A stretch of DNA of 64,000 nucleotides from Schistosoma haematobium (lineage: Eukaryota; Platyhelminthes; Trematoda; Strigeidida; Schistosomatidae). How positions within the stretch are numbered: the first letter of the stretch is position 1; each line of letters begins with the position of its first letter. Made by a program: the position numbers and the translations under genes. The stretch is from assembly GCF_000699445.3 (NCBI RefSeq), contig NC_067196.1, positions 41,259,806 through 41,323,805 on the forward strand, written 5' to 3'. Shown piece after piece: positions 39,881-51,719 of the stretch. Below the pieces are notes generated by a model that ran no database searches, was not told the DNA's origin, and saw nothing but the letters and a program-made list of their open reading frames with translations.

Positions 39881-41231
39881 AGTATTCACAACTTCAGTTA
39901 ACTAATTCATTGGAAAAGTCGGAAGCTCACAGGAGCTTACTAGATTAGGCCTAACACAAAATCTCGCTTTTATGTCCTCAAGCGTCTGTTGGTATTCACC
40001 GCATTCTGTTATGCACAATAAGCGTGACTCACTTTAAGAAGCCTGAAATTTTGTGTTTGCCGCTGTCCTGGGGTAGAACTTACTGAAAAATACCAAAAAC
40101 GAGGAGCCCCAGAGACCCGTTTTTTCTATGTTTGAGACTTCTTAAAAGCTCCTTAGGTTTTAATGTCAAGGGTTGACTGTATTCTACTACTAAGTTAGTC
40201 AGCCAAATAGCATGATTTTCTTTGTATTGTTCTTGGTGATAAGATTTCTAACTCCGGAAAATTATTTACTTTAGAGATTTTGGGCTCGATTGTCCTTTTC
40301 ACGTACTTATCATCGATGGGTAAACCCTAACATAGTATTTTGATTTCATTGTAGTCATTGAGATTTACTCAGCGCTTACAAGCTAACGACTTACTTGATG
40401 TCAAGAGTTGTAGGTGATCACACACATCAGAAAACGAAACTACTAGACGATACACGGTTAACGAACTTGCCAAAATAATATCATGTTGTCTAATACTTAT
40501 TTATATGTTTTATTATACTTTCGAAATGAAGTCGTGTATCCTAATTTTTAGGTTTGGTTTCGTTATTCTATATCCCAACACCTCATTTCTGGAACAAGTT
40601 TTATATTCAATATATTATATATTTTACCTGATGGTTAGTTCTCCAGATATCGCCTGCTGTTTATCGGTTTCCTTCTAGACTTACTCTTACCACAAATTTT
40701 TGGTTGCGACCAAAATTGACAAATGTCTCCGAGTAAATAAGAGGGTTCAGATGCATTATTTTCAAGTCTGATGAATCTGGGCGACATCTATCTCATTTGT
40801 CCAACACAGATTCTAAACCTAGGTGTTCTATCCTGTTATACCGATCAGTGCTTCTTCCTTATTTTATTGGTCACGGTGGTAGCTGTGTTACCTAAGTCTC
40901 TGACTGCGAATTCACGAATGGTTCATCTGTGACATCCTACTTAAAAACAAAACGAGGGATGGCCCTGATTATTCCAAATTTACAGAGTCCCTCGATATTA
41001 ATAGCTCTTCTTGGTTTCTCTCCCCACACTATGCTGAAAAGTTATTGCAATGTGACCGTCCTATTCAGTCGACGTCATGAGTGTTATAAAGTATGTTCTA
41101 TGTTGCCATTCATAATGAAAAATTAAGTATATGGGCTATGTTCGCAGACTAAGAATACATGAACCCCTAATTTCATAATAATATACCCGAAGAATTAGTG
41201 AAGCTATCTTCATTTATATGACCTGATGGAC
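39881..41231. other. No recognised gene
   Basis: No coding or repeat feature recognised. The ORF at 40929-41126 matches nothing I know. Confidence 0.4.
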
Positions 41232-41665
41232 TAAAAAACGATCTTAATTTTCAATAGTTGAGATCGTGAGTCGGTTGAAGCTACTACTGAAATTACTACA
41301 ATCTCCACAAAACCCTTTCTGATACTAATCAACATATGCTCACTAGTGACTGTCTTCAAGAGGTATTTCCTGCAGTTCTAGTGAGAAGCGGTGACCAGTG
41401 GAGATCAACCGAGTCACTTGTGAGATAGTAACTCACTGATGACAATGGTGGATGTGTCGCTCGATTTCGTGGGTTAGTTGAAGTTAGACATTAACATGGT
41501 TGGATGCTGGCTCGGTGGTCTGGAGGTTAAGCGTTTGCGCACGAGACCGACAGGTCGTGGGTCGGAATCTCGCGAGGTGGTATCGTGGATGTGCATTTTT
41601 CAGGAGTCCCACAACAGGACGAAACGGCCGTCCAGTGCTTCAAGGTTCTTCATGGTATTCATTAT
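41232..41665 (+). mobile_element. Hammerhead SINE, long copy
   Basis: The longest plus-sense unit. It begins with the end of a preceding unit ('ctacaatctccacaaaaccc', 41300-41320), then a middle part shared with 58530-58660 in reverse, and then the tRNA-like part. That part has a box A-like 'tggtctggaggttaagcg' at 41517-41534 and a box B-like 'gggtcggaatctcgcg' at 41559-41574. The hammerhead follows at 41590-41640. The core reads TTCAGGA instead of CTGAGGA, so this copy should be inactive, though stem II and GAAAC are kept. Confidence 0.8.
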
Positions 41666-41764
41666 TTGTTTGCTTGTTTATTTCTATATGTCACCAATTT
41701 ACTGATTGTAGAAAAACAGTAATATATCGTCCTGATTCAAATTTACTTTAAATAAATATTATTT

Positions 41765-41870
41765 AGAAAATTCACTGGTTGAAATAATGAGTCAACTGAA
41801 ACTATACCACTATGGAAAACCTGGAAGCACTGGACGACCGTTTCGTCCTAGTATGGAACGATGATTGTAA
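41765..41870 (-). mobile_element. Hammerhead SINE, partial copy
   Basis: Only the end with 'ttcactggttgaaataatga' and 'ggaaaacctggaagcactgg' and half of the hammerhead ('accgtttcgtcctagtatgg') is present. It breaks off before the core. Confidence 0.65.
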
Positions 41871-41924
41871 GCCTTTTATCAAACTTTCTGAATACATCAT
41901 ATAGTTATCATAAATAATAGTTGG

Positions 41925-42085
41925 TTAAGCACCTGGCGCGAATCTGATAGGTCCTAGATTTGAATCCCGCGGGGTGAGATCGTGGATGAGCACTACTGAG
42001 AAGTCCTACACTAGGACGAAACTGCCGTCCAGTGCATTCAGGTTTTACATGGTGGTTTAGCTTCAATTGACTCATGATCTCAACT
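41925..42085 (+). mobile_element. Hammerhead SINE, partial copy
   Basis: It starts inside the tRNA-like part (box B-like 'gatttgaatcccgc') and has a hammerhead at 41986-42038, where the core is CTGAGAA. The canonical G is changed to A, so cleavage is not expected. Confidence 0.7.
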
Positions 42086-43014
42086 ATTGAAATTCTAATT
42101 TTGTGCATATTGTTAAATGGGATTCTAAAAGGGATATTAAAACTATCCAGTGTGTGCTGTAAGATATGAGTTTAAGGTCTTATTTTACGTATTTTGGTGA
42201 GAATATCTCTCATTCATAAGACTGTGAAATTTTGGAACGCAAAAGTATGGAAAACAGTGCATCGTGGACTTCCCTATCGCAAACATTCCTCACATTCTGA
42301 CTATTGCACATGATTTTGAGTAGAATTAGATCTAAAATCGACTGTCACTGGACTGTCGATGAAAAGAAATCCCACATCATAATTTACGAGTGTGGATATC
42401 ACCACAGTTACAAACTGGAGGCAAATGAATTTAGTCAAACAACTGCTATTCTAGTTCCACGTATATTCACCCTTATATTTAGTTTACTCCAAACTTATAC
42501 TTCAGTCTCATTCAACCAAAACCTTCAACTCCACAATATTGAGAGCTGAAGCTCTAAACAAATGAATGGTGGTGTTTGCATTAGTAGATCATTCACTATC
42601 TAAGAGCTGCCCCTTCACTATGCAACTGTAAAAAAGACCCAAAGTTTTGCAGACCTAGGTTTGGGATGTTCAGATGATCTATACTTTCATAAATATGTTA
42701 CCAAAATATGTAGGTGGGGGTGAATATTAGGGTGAATAATTCAAAGCATACAGCTCAGTGTTGCATCTGGTTACGTATCTAGTTTTCATTGCTAAAAGAC
42801 CCAATCGTTAGATAAGTGGCTAATTACACATATTTTGAGCGGTCAAGAATGGTGAAGATATTGGATAAATAGCTAGTTTGAACCATTCGATATAGGAATG
42901 AGACAATTTCAGAAGAATTCCAGCTCTGGAATTATTGGTTTTGTTTGCTTATATAGAAATTTCGGTGGAGGTTCGTTTTTAGAGAGAGAAATATGTATTC
43001 TTATTCCAAACGTT
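42086..43014. other. No recognised gene
   Basis: No coding or repeat feature recognised; the ORF at 42304-42549 resembles nothing I know. Confidence 0.4.
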
Positions 43015-43103
43015 GTTTCCTTTCAGGCAGATCATGCAGTTTAATCCCGTCGACTTCTTGAATTTTCTAATCTATGTCGATGTAAGTCATCTATCCGATG
43101 ATC
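43015..43103 (+). pseudogene. LINE reverse transcriptase remnant, part 1 (interrupted by the Gypsy element)
   Basis: Just before the Gypsy element the plus strand reads 'GRSCSLI', then, in another frame, 'NFLIYVDVSHLSDD'. This fits the RT block 'GRSC.TNL' and the 'V..DFSKAFD.VDH' block of a CR1/Jockey-type LINE. The text continues on the far side of the element at 46481. Confidence 0.5.
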
Positions 43104-43255
43104 TATGGTATTCAAATTGTCGTATGAACTAGAAATTCCAGGATTAACGCAGTTGAATTAAGAAGACACAGACACAAATGAATGTATTGTATTTAGAATT
43201 CGAAATCAAGCATTCCACCAGTACAAAGGTATCATTAGTTCATTCAAACACCACA
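43104..43255 (-). repeat. 3' LTR of the Gypsy element
   Basis: 152 bases, three differences from the 5' LTR, all near the outer end (about 43114, 43119 and 43133). The pol stop codon TGA (43246-43244) lies inside this LTR. The usual polypurine tract is poor here; the bases before the LTR read 'ctgtggcgga'. Confidence 0.93.
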
Positions 43256-45331
43256 TCCGCCACAGCTTAAATTGGAGTCTAGGTGTTTGTAATCAATCGT
43301 ACGTCTTCTTCTCAAATTCATCCTGAGTCTGTCTGACATTGTATTGGATAAGGATCCTGTATTATCTAGAATATGCTCATCAGCATTAGAATTAACAATC
43401 CAAATTGGAACTGACTCACCTGGTCCCTGAAATTGTATTTGATCTACATGTCGACTGTGTGTACTTAAGTCATCGATGTCTAGAATTCTCACCATCGATT
43501 TTCCAACATTCTTCAGAACAATCCCCGTAGATGGTCGAAGATCATTTCCTCGATAGTATGTAACTTCTGCAGACTCCAAACATCTCATATTCGACCGAAG
43601 AATTCTTCCTTTCAATAGCTTCACTGGAGTCTCCTTCGTCACCGAATGTCTGGCATTTCTATATTGCAATAGAAAGGTATCTACTCCCCTCTCCAGCTCA
43701 TTAAATGTTGAGGGGGCTATATAATCAATAGCAGTCTTTAATGTCCTAACAAAATTCTCTGCCTGACCATTAGAACACGGATGTCTGGGAGCAGTAAACA
43801 GATGTTTGCACCCTATACCGTTCAGCCAGGTAGTGACTGCATCTGCAGCAAAGTGTGAGCCATTATCAGTCACTAACACCATGGGAACCCCTTCTCGACT
43901 AAACACCTTTCTTAATGCTTGTATTGTGAAATCAGAATTTGGTGAAGTTGTAAAAAAAACTTCAGGCCACTTTGAAAAAGAATTAATGACTACTAGTGCG
44001 TAGTATTTATCAAGAAATGGTCCACAATAGTCAGCATGAATCCTCTGCCAGGCCTCAGACGATACTGGCCATGGCACCCACTTCGAAGGATGATTTTTCA
44101 ACTGATGACATTTCTCACAATTGTTTGCCGTACGACATATATCTGCATTTATCTCTGGCCACCAGCATGTGAGCCTTGCCAAGGACTTCATTTTCTCAAC
44201 ACCTAAATGTCCACTATGAAGATCTTCAAGAACAGATTTACGCGATAAAAGAGGAATGACAACTCGATCATTTAAACACAGAATACCATCAGGAGTAGTA
44301 GATAGTTCATCCCGCTCTGAAAAATAGATAAGGAATCTACGTTTCAAATTAGCAGTCCAGTCTTTCCGTATAGCGCTGAGTATACATCCAAAATATCTGC
44401 GAGTTTCTCTAATGAGATCTGAACGTCTCACTGGTAAAGGTTGCACTAACAAACAGTCCGAAGTATTAATAGGTCTATCTTGTAATGACTGTCGAGAAAT
44501 GTAATCAACATGTTGAATCTGTTTGGCACTTCTGTGCTGAACCGTATAGTCATATGCACTCAAAGCAATATTCCATCGCTGAACCATAGCTGCTGAGGAA
44601 CGTGCTAAGGATTTTTCGGGATGATAAATAAACTTTAAAGCTTCATGATCCGTAACAATAGTGAATTTCTTTCCGAATAAATATTTATGAAGTCTTTTAA
44701 AAGCATAAAACACAGCTAATGCTTCCCGCTGAATCTGTGAATATCCTTGTTCAGTAACAGTAAGTTTACGTGAAACACAAATAGCTGGTCTACCTTCCTG
44801 TTCCGAAACTGCACCAATTCCCACAGGTGATGCATCAGTAATAAGCACAGAATGTACATTAGGGGAGTACGTTCGAAGAACAGCATCACTTTGAAGAAAC
44901 TTCAGTAGACTTCGTAAGCATGACTCTTGTTCCTCACTCCATTTGAATGAATTGGATGCCAAAATATTAAATAAACAATTTGCACTACAAGAAAAATTAG
45001 GAATAAAACGGGAATAGTATTGAAGAGCACCCACTAGTGAACGTAATTCTGTAAGATTTTTCGGAGACGGTGCATTAGTCGGTGGAGCTAGTCGTTTCAT
45101 ATTTGGTCTAAAACCATTACCATCAACTAGGTATTCAAGGCATTCATAACTAGATACACAAAATGAACACTTATTTGGATTCACTGTAATATTCTTCCCA
45201 ACTAAACGACGCAATAAAGCAATAAGTCTCTGGTCATGAAGTACCTTATTAGAACCATGAACAATGAGATCATCTCGATAAACTTCAATACCTTCAAGAT
45301 CACTAACTACTTTATTCATAACTTCCTGAAA
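43244..45331 (-). pseudogene. Pol (RT end, RNase H, integrase) of the Gypsy element
   Basis: Open for about 695 codons in the same frame as gag. It begins inside the RT palm ('FQEVMNKVV', then 'YRDDLIVHG', where YxDD is the catalytic motif). The N-terminal two-thirds of the RT is missing. RNase H follows ('LITDASPVGIGAV', 'EALAVFYAFKRLHKYL', 'TDHEALKFIY', 'DYISRQS'). The integrase has the HHCC zinc part ('HSGHLGVEKM' and 'CEKCHQ') and a core with 'HADYCGPF', 'VTDNGSHF' and 'NGQAENF'. The last two acidic residues are spaced 35 apart, the DD35E pattern. The integrase and RNase H look intact, but the element cannot make a full RT. Confidence 0.93.
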
Positions 45332-46312
45332 TTAAATAATGGACTCTATACTGCCTGTGTCCAGAATAAAGTCATGAAATGAACCAAGCGATGTATATAG
45401 TCGCTTCTGAATATGAGCATTACCTTTCGAAATAGTAGACAAAGACAAATGATCACTAGAAACATCCGAATTATTGAAATTTAAATCACAAGATTTAGTA
45501 CAGCTTGAAGCAAAATGGACAGTAGCTTTGCATACTGACTGAATGTGTCCTACCTTACCACATTTAAAACATTTAGCATTACGAAATACACATGGATTGC
45601 GAGCATGAAACTTTCCACATGATAAACCTTTACCAAACTTCACCTCACCTTTGTGATTTGCTTTGTAATTCCTTGTTGAAACACCTTTCATATTTACACG
45701 AGAATAGGAATCACTGTTAAATGAACGCAAGTTTGATTGACCCTGAGATTGTAGTTCATCACGACCACTAAGCAAAGTATTAGAAATCTTCATCGACTGG
45801 ATATCAAATTCATTCACTGCCTCGTAGTTAATACACGCAGTCCTAGCATCTTGAAAGGAACAGTTCGGCATTCTTAACAGCTCTCTTTCCAAACCCGGTA
45901 TGTTAATTCCTGAAATTAATCGATCTTTCAGTTGCACATGAAGTTGATCACCGAAATTACATTCGGAAGCTTATTTCTGCAATTCAAGGACGAATTCCGT
46001 AACCTTTTGATCCCTTCGATGAACCATCTAGTGAAATTTCGCCCTTTCACGGCATTCAAAACTGGTGCATTTTACATGACTTAATAATAGCTCTTTAAGA
46101 GTTGCATAAGGGAGTGAGATAGGTTTTTCTGGATATGCCAAAGTTTTTAATAAGCTGTACGCTTCTCTCCCAATGAATGTCAGAAAATGTGCCACAATTT
46201 TATCACCTTTAACATCTTTCTTGGTCATGCTCCAGATTTCGAACCTTTCCAAGTAATCCTCAAAAGCTTCAGGAGTTGAATGAATATCTAACTTTTCCAT
46301 TGCAGGCTCCAT
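45332..46312 (-). pseudogene. Gag and start of protease of the Gypsy element
   Basis: The frame starts at an ATG at 46312, immediately after the likely primer-binding site ('MEPAMEKLDIHSTPEAFEDY'). Gag packages the element RNA. The start is followed by the capsid-like segment 'GREAYSLLKTLAYPEKPISL', two in-frame stops (TAG 46030-46028 and TAA 45973-45971), and a CCHC zinc knuckle, 'CFKCGKVGHIQSVC', near 45550-45595. The aspartic protease active site 'ILDTGSIESI' follows near 45340-45370. Nine residues from the catalytic aspartate the frame ends in TAA (45334-45332) at the deletion joint. The rest of the protease is missing. Confidence 0.9.
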
Positions 46313-46323
46313 CGCGACGCCAA

Positions 46324-46475
46324 TATGGTATTCACATTATCGTATGAACTAGGAATTCCAGGATTAACGCAGTTGAATTAAGAAGACACAGACACAAATG
46401 AATGTATTGTATTTAGAATTCGAAATCAAGCATTCCACCAGTACAAAGGTATCATTAGTTCATTCAAACACCACA
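46324..46475 (-). repeat. 5' LTR of the Gypsy element
   Basis: 152 bases. On the minus strand it begins TGTGGTG and ends ACCATA. It is followed by the target duplication at 46476-46480 on the outer side and by the primer-binding region at about 46306-46323 on the inner side. Confidence 0.93.
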
Positions 46476-46480
46476 TGATC

Positions 46481-46745
46481 ATATGCTTCTTGCATTTTTC
46501 CAAGATGTTGGAACGGGCAGGCATACGAATTCTGTCTGAAGCCAAAATCCCGTTTAATAGTGGACAGTTAATGGGATGGCTAAGGGATTACTTAGTAAGA
46601 CTATGAGAAGCTGTCGGATTCTGCTCGGAGTCGTTTATCCGGTTTTTTGGGAAGAGCTGAGTACCATGAGGTCTCATCCCCGTGTCTCTCCTCCCGTTAG
46701 TTTTTAAAGATCTCCATATTACCTAAATTTATCAAATCTTGCTAT
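46481..46745 (+). pseudogene. LINE reverse transcriptase remnant, part 2
   Basis: It continues in frame from 43103 once the Gypsy element and one target copy are removed: 'DDHMLLAFFQDVG'. Then, after a frameshift, come 'LERAGIRILSEA' and 'LMGWLRDYLV', typical of the RT 'L..KL...GI......LRDYL' block. 'LIPVSLLPLVFKDLHI' resembles the 'GSVLGPLLF..YINDLP' block. Confidence 0.55.
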
Positions 46746-48246
46746 ATGAAAAAGATCTTAATATGCGAAGAAAGATAGTGTTATATGGAAATCTTGACCA
46801 TTAAATTGTCGTGATTAAAATAAGAGAATTAACGAACGAATTAAAGAAACTCTCAAAATGACCTCGAGGAACCCCTGAACATAATCAATCATTCAAAAGG
46901 CAATAAATATGAAGGGCTACACAAAATATATTATTTTGACATGAACTTGAACTTGAACTAACATCCAGACCACTGAACCACCATTCAACGGCGTTAGTAC
47001 CAGCTTGAACCAGTCCGCAATAATGCACGGCTAATAAGTACAGTGGACTTCATATTTGATCTGCATAATACTGTACCCGACTATTACAGGTTTATTACAA
47101 CTGCTAGTCACTTCAGTAAAAGTGTAATTTCAATTTCAGTGAAATAATGGAAAGGTCTAATTCTGGTGTTAATTCAATACTACCTTTACTTCGATCCAAT
47201 TTGATGTTCACTCATCCCTGCCCTACTTTACTATGTTTAATAAAGTACTCGTCTAATGATGAAGCAAGGACTCATAAAAGTGGGAGTTTATTGCCAGGTT
47301 GCAAGCGTACTACCCTTGTTTAAAGTTCGAAAACGTAAATTCCGAAAAAGTGAGTCACGAAAATGATGTCTTCTGTGTTGCAGAAACTCACTTCATAAAC
47401 TGGAATTTCCTGAAAAAGTGGATGAGACTGTGAAAATAACATTTTATACGCAGTTTGTTCGTGTTTAATGTGAATCTTTAGGTCGAGATTTTTGTCATAT
47501 CAGAAAGATCTAAGTGTCTAAGATTTATTCTCATGTGAGATCATGGTGGATAGTAATAAAGACCTATGAAAATTAAAAAAAAACGAAGGTGAGCATGAGA
47601 GTAAGTACTAATCCCAGTGAAAATACACCACCAGTGAGGGGACTAATAGAGAAAACAGTTTTTAGAGAAGTAGTCACAGTTCAAGTGTCGTTGTAACTGT
47701 CCAGTATGAGAACACATCAGACATGCAGTCAGATTTCTATCTATACTCGGTCAGGTTTTTACCATACAATCTCATTTTCACAATACGTTATATTACAGCT
47801 ATCCTGTTTTTCTCTTGTCCGTTATCAGGCACAAATTCTGATCGATTAAAGAGGGCTTTCGTTATTGGATGAGATGGGAAGCCTCAGTAGGGCGTAATGT
47901 AAGAGCCATTAGATCTGGAGTTTGTAACTAGAATTTGAGATTCAAGATAGTCACGCTGAATTAGAAGGAATAGGTATCATATAAAGGAATGAGAATTAAT
48001 TGCATTATGAGTGCTGATACGTTTTCCTGAAGTGATAAAATAATGAATTATGTGGTCGTTGTCACGTCAATAACATTAAACAATGAGGCTTAGATGACAT
48101 TATTGATCTATTGTCCTCAGAAGATATGAATCAATGGATTCCGAATCAGTAACGGATCTCTTTCAAGCCTAACTTTGCAATGATGTTCGAGAAAGCATAT
48201 ATCTATCCCCACCTTTAAACTATTTAATGTTTTCCAAACACTCATG
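46746..48246. other. No recognised gene
   Basis: No coding or repeat feature recognised on either strand between the LINE remnant and the first solo LTR. Confidence 0.4.
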
Positions 48247-48250
48247 CCAG

Positions 48251-48607
48251 TGTAGCGTGGCGTCGAGTTGAGATTAACTATGAACACCGCTACCAAGAAA
48301 CACGTGCCAAATAGATCAGAAGGCGAGGATCGAACGTAACCAGATTTATTTCGTTGGCGATCTCGTGGTATTGAACGAATACCGAGATCGTGCCAAGGAA
48401 TGGCACAAGCGAAAGCAGAAGAAAGGAGTACGTGCGAACAGTACCAAAAACCGCGGAACAATGATGGAAGGTAATGGAAGCACAAAATGGCTGTAATTAG
48501 CACAGTTAAACAAAAGCACATTAAAACACACACCGGTACAGTTGGTTATAATAATAATTGTTTTTATTAAACCAGTCGTGTTCTCGTGATAAATGTGAGT
48601 CACTACA
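48251..48607. mobile_element. Solo LTR, 357 bases, with 4-base target duplication
   Basis: It starts TGTAGCGTGGCG and ends TCACTACA, so the ends are short inverted repeats (TGTAG...CTACA). It is flanked by CCAG at 48247-48250 and again at 48608-48611. The inner part contains 'ggcgatctcgtggtat' followed by its near complement 'ataccgagatcgtgcc', a small hairpin. A minus-strand AATAAA lies near 48567. The strand of the parent element is not certain. Confidence 0.85.
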
Positions 48608-48942
48608 CCAGTAAGTCACTGGTATTAATGAGTAAGCATATTTTCTTGTAGGACTCAATAATATATATCATTTATGAAGGCATTGATCATTTATAAGGCA
48701 CTGTGATTGATATCAGTGTATATACAACAATTCACATTTTAGTCTCCGTATAATTCATTTTCAAGTTATTCATTATAACTGTGAGTGAGAACTTATGGTT
48801 AACTGTAAAAGTTATTATGGTTTATTCATCATTTAAAATAAGCTTGTAAGTTGTACTTTCAACTGTTTATTATTTGTAAGCAAAATAAATTTTACATGTA
48901 ACTTCTGTACATGATAGATTACTGCTTTTGGATTAAGTATCT
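48608..48942. other. Spacer between the two solo LTRs
   Basis: 335 bases of AT-rich DNA with no recognised coding content. Because each LTR has its own target duplication, this is host DNA and not the inside of a mini-element. Confidence 0.65.
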
Positions 48943-49300
48943 TGTAGCGTGGCGTCGAGTCGCGGTATACTATGAACACCGCTACAAAAGAACGCGTGCC
49001 AGGATATCCATAAAATCCTACGGAAGCGAAATATCAGAAGGCAGTTAATGGATCAAGTCGAGATATATTTGCTGGCGATCTCGTGGTATCGAAAGAATAC
49101 CGAGATCGTGCCAGGATACAAGCTTGGCTACAGAGCATAACCGAATTCGTGCGAGGTCACAATCAAAGTGTGAGAATAATCGAAGCTTTTTAGCACAGTT
49201 AAACAAAAGCACATTAAAACAAGCACTGGTACAGTTGCTTATAATAATAATTGTTTTCATTAAACCAGTCGTGTTCTCAAGGTAAAAGTGAATCACTACA
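48943..49300. mobile_element. Solo LTR, 358 bases, with 4-base target duplication
   Basis: Same family as 48251-48607 (same ends, same 'ggcgatctcgtggtat' hairpin, same 'acagttaaacaaaagcacat' block), but diverged in the middle. It is flanked by ATCT at 48939-48942 and 49301-49304, different from the duplication of its neighbour. It is therefore an independent insertion. Confidence 0.85.
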
Positions 49301-49304
49301 ATCT

Positions 49305-51719
49305 ATTCAAATGATATTAAAAATAATTTGTTTTTTTTTATTGAAATATTATGAATGAATTAACGTATTTTGTAATAGTTTTAGGAATTTTGTAAATTTC
49401 TATCCGTATTCAAAATCTGTCATTGTAAAATGGTCTTCGAATTCTTCAATAGATCTTCTATATTTTACTTTAACTTCTTATTCAGTGAACTGATTTTAAA
49501 AAAAATTTAAAGTTCATAGATGAAATGAAACAAGTATAATATTTGAATGATATCTACTACCGAAAAAAGTTCTAGATTTAATGATTGCGTGCAACAGTGA
49601 CAAAACGTCAAAAAAACACACCCCGGAATTTAATTCCATAATGAAACGAATGAAAAAAAGTATTGGAAGATGTTTAAATAGAAACTTCAGGTAAATTGGA
49701 TACCATACGTAATAATGAAGAAATGTATTTTCTCTGTTCTTTATTCGAATATTTCCATCATACTTACCATTCGTACTCCTTTTCATCTGATAGAATTTGA
49801 GGGAAAAAAATCGGTGCAGAATAAGTTTTTAGACGGATGTAAACAATAAATCATGCTATATACATATATACACATGACTTTTTTCTCCTCAATATCTTAT
49901 TTAATGATGATTAATTTTTAGCATTGAAAAGAAGGAATGAATTTCCGTATGTTGCATGCAATAATTAAAAGAAGTTTGAACTTGGCATATGATAAAAGAA
50001 GAGGATAATTTTTGGTGAAAAAAGTCCCTGAGATTTCTAATGAGTGATATATATATATATGAAGATGTGCATACTTTTCAACAGGATAGTGAAATTTACT
50101 GTTTGTACACATATTAAAGATGATGGAAATGTATACAATAAAAGAAAGATTTGTCAGAATTTTCATCGAGATGACATTAGAACTTTGATGTTTTTATTAT
50201 CAGATTAGCTTTCAATTTAATAAAACTAACTTTGGAAAAGTTATTTCACATTCCATATGGATAAAAAAATATGTGTTCAACCACTTTTTGACAGCTAATG
50301 ACACCATTTTAGTCTGTAGAAGGGAACATACAATGGAAAACAATTTTATAATAGTATGGTTTATGTACTGTAATGGCTAACATATTACAAGTTGTTACTT
50401 TCTAATTCTTTTACTTCTCTTTGTTTAATACGAAAAACGTTTAGCATCATTAAATGTATAAAAAAAATGTTATTACTCGTTGACTAGATATTTTTTGATA
50501 AGACTTTACTCAGACGTAACAACGTTAATATCAATCGGTAGAGTTCTATCACTAATAAAAATTAATTAGCTTGATATTAATTACTATTCAGTGTCTGATT
50601 AGTCTATTTAGATCAATGTATTTCTTTCTGCACGGTCATTCATATCTAAGATCATTCAACACAACGTTATAAATGTATGTTTAGCAAAATCTAAGTAAAA
50701 TTAGTATCAAACTATTGCTTTTGAACCTAAATGCAATGAATAGACTTATTAGTATACTTAACTGTAAATGTCACCATGTTTATGTAATTATGAATATTAT
50801 CTTTTCTAATTCAGTAGTGAAAGTAAGGTTTAAAACGAGATCATACTAGAAATGTTGCTTTTTTAATTATAGTGAATTCAATAAATATGATCTATTTAAT
50901 AGTGTATTATTTACATAAAGACGTTAAATTCTTTGTAATTCAGAGACAATCATTTACGTACGTCTGTTCACTGTAAAGGATTAGTAAATGTTTTGTACAA
51001 AAAAAAATTTCATCTTGTTGCTAGGGTTATCTTTACACTACCCTACAAAAAATGTACTATTATCTATCGTAAAGGCTTACTATTTAATATCAAAGTTTTC
51101 TATGTTAGACTTAAGCAAGAATTTTAAGTATGACAATATAACATGAATTAATTTATTTCATGGTTCCTCTTTAAATGATGAAAACCTTAAATCAATATTA
51201 TAAATTATATAAAACTGTATTGTATTGTATTATATAATTGGAGATTAGTAGAATAACAACAATTTAATGTAGAGAAATTATAAACATATTCTGTTGGTTA
51301 AATATTTGAATGTCAAAGTTGTTGAGCACTAATATTTTAGCGGACATATAAATTTAAGAAGAAAAATGTATAAAACAAAAAGAGATAAATTTTCAACTGT
51401 TTAATAAATAACTCAGGAATGAGAGAAACAAATTTTGAATTAAAATTTGGAATAAAATATTAGTTAGATGAACAGTAAAGAAGTAAAGTTAATAGGATAG
51501 TGTTAGGGTTTGCGACTAAATCCATTCGGATGCATAGATTAGGTTGTAAGGTTGGAAACAGCTGATGAGGAACAACAAAGCGAATAAATTTATATTAGTT
51601 TGCCACTTTAGTTGTTTATTATCTAGTCAAATCTACCAATGGAAAAATATATATGACATTTCTATATTAGTTGACGAATATGAATAACGATGAAATAAAA
51701 GATAAAACTAATTATACTA
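49305..51719. other. AT-rich DNA with no recognised gene
   Basis: No coding exon or repeat family recognised. Several AT-rich minus-strand ORFs (for example 49514-49786) look like chance. Confidence 0.45.

Larger units (their letters stand above)
43104..46475 (-). mobile_element. Gypsy-type LTR retrotransposon, internally deleted, 3,372 bases
   Basis: The element has two 152-base direct repeats (43104-43255 and 46324-46475) that differ at 3 positions. It is flanked by a 5-base duplication, TGATC (43099-43103 and 46476-46480). The sense strand is minus. After the 5' LTR comes a 'tggcgtcgcgatgg' segment, the likely primer-binding site. One reading frame then runs from 46312 to 43244 through gag, protease, RT, RNase H and integrase, with three in-frame stops and one internal deletion. 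The domain order RT-RNase H-integrase is that of Gypsy elements. Known schistosome relatives include Saci-2, Saci-3 and Boudicca; I cannot say which is nearest. The low LTR divergence indicates a fairly recent insertion. Confidence 0.95.

Noticed and set aside
41500..41620. Functional tRNA genes at the tRNA-like parts of the SINEs.
   Set aside because: The box A and box B motifs are present, but no cloverleaf with paired acceptor stem and proper anticodon loop can be drawn; the copies are multiple and decayed.
48251..49300. A miniature retrotransposon made of two LTRs and a 335-base inside.
   Set aside because: Each LTR has its own 4-base duplication, and the outer flanks do not match each other. 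Two solo LTRs explain this better.
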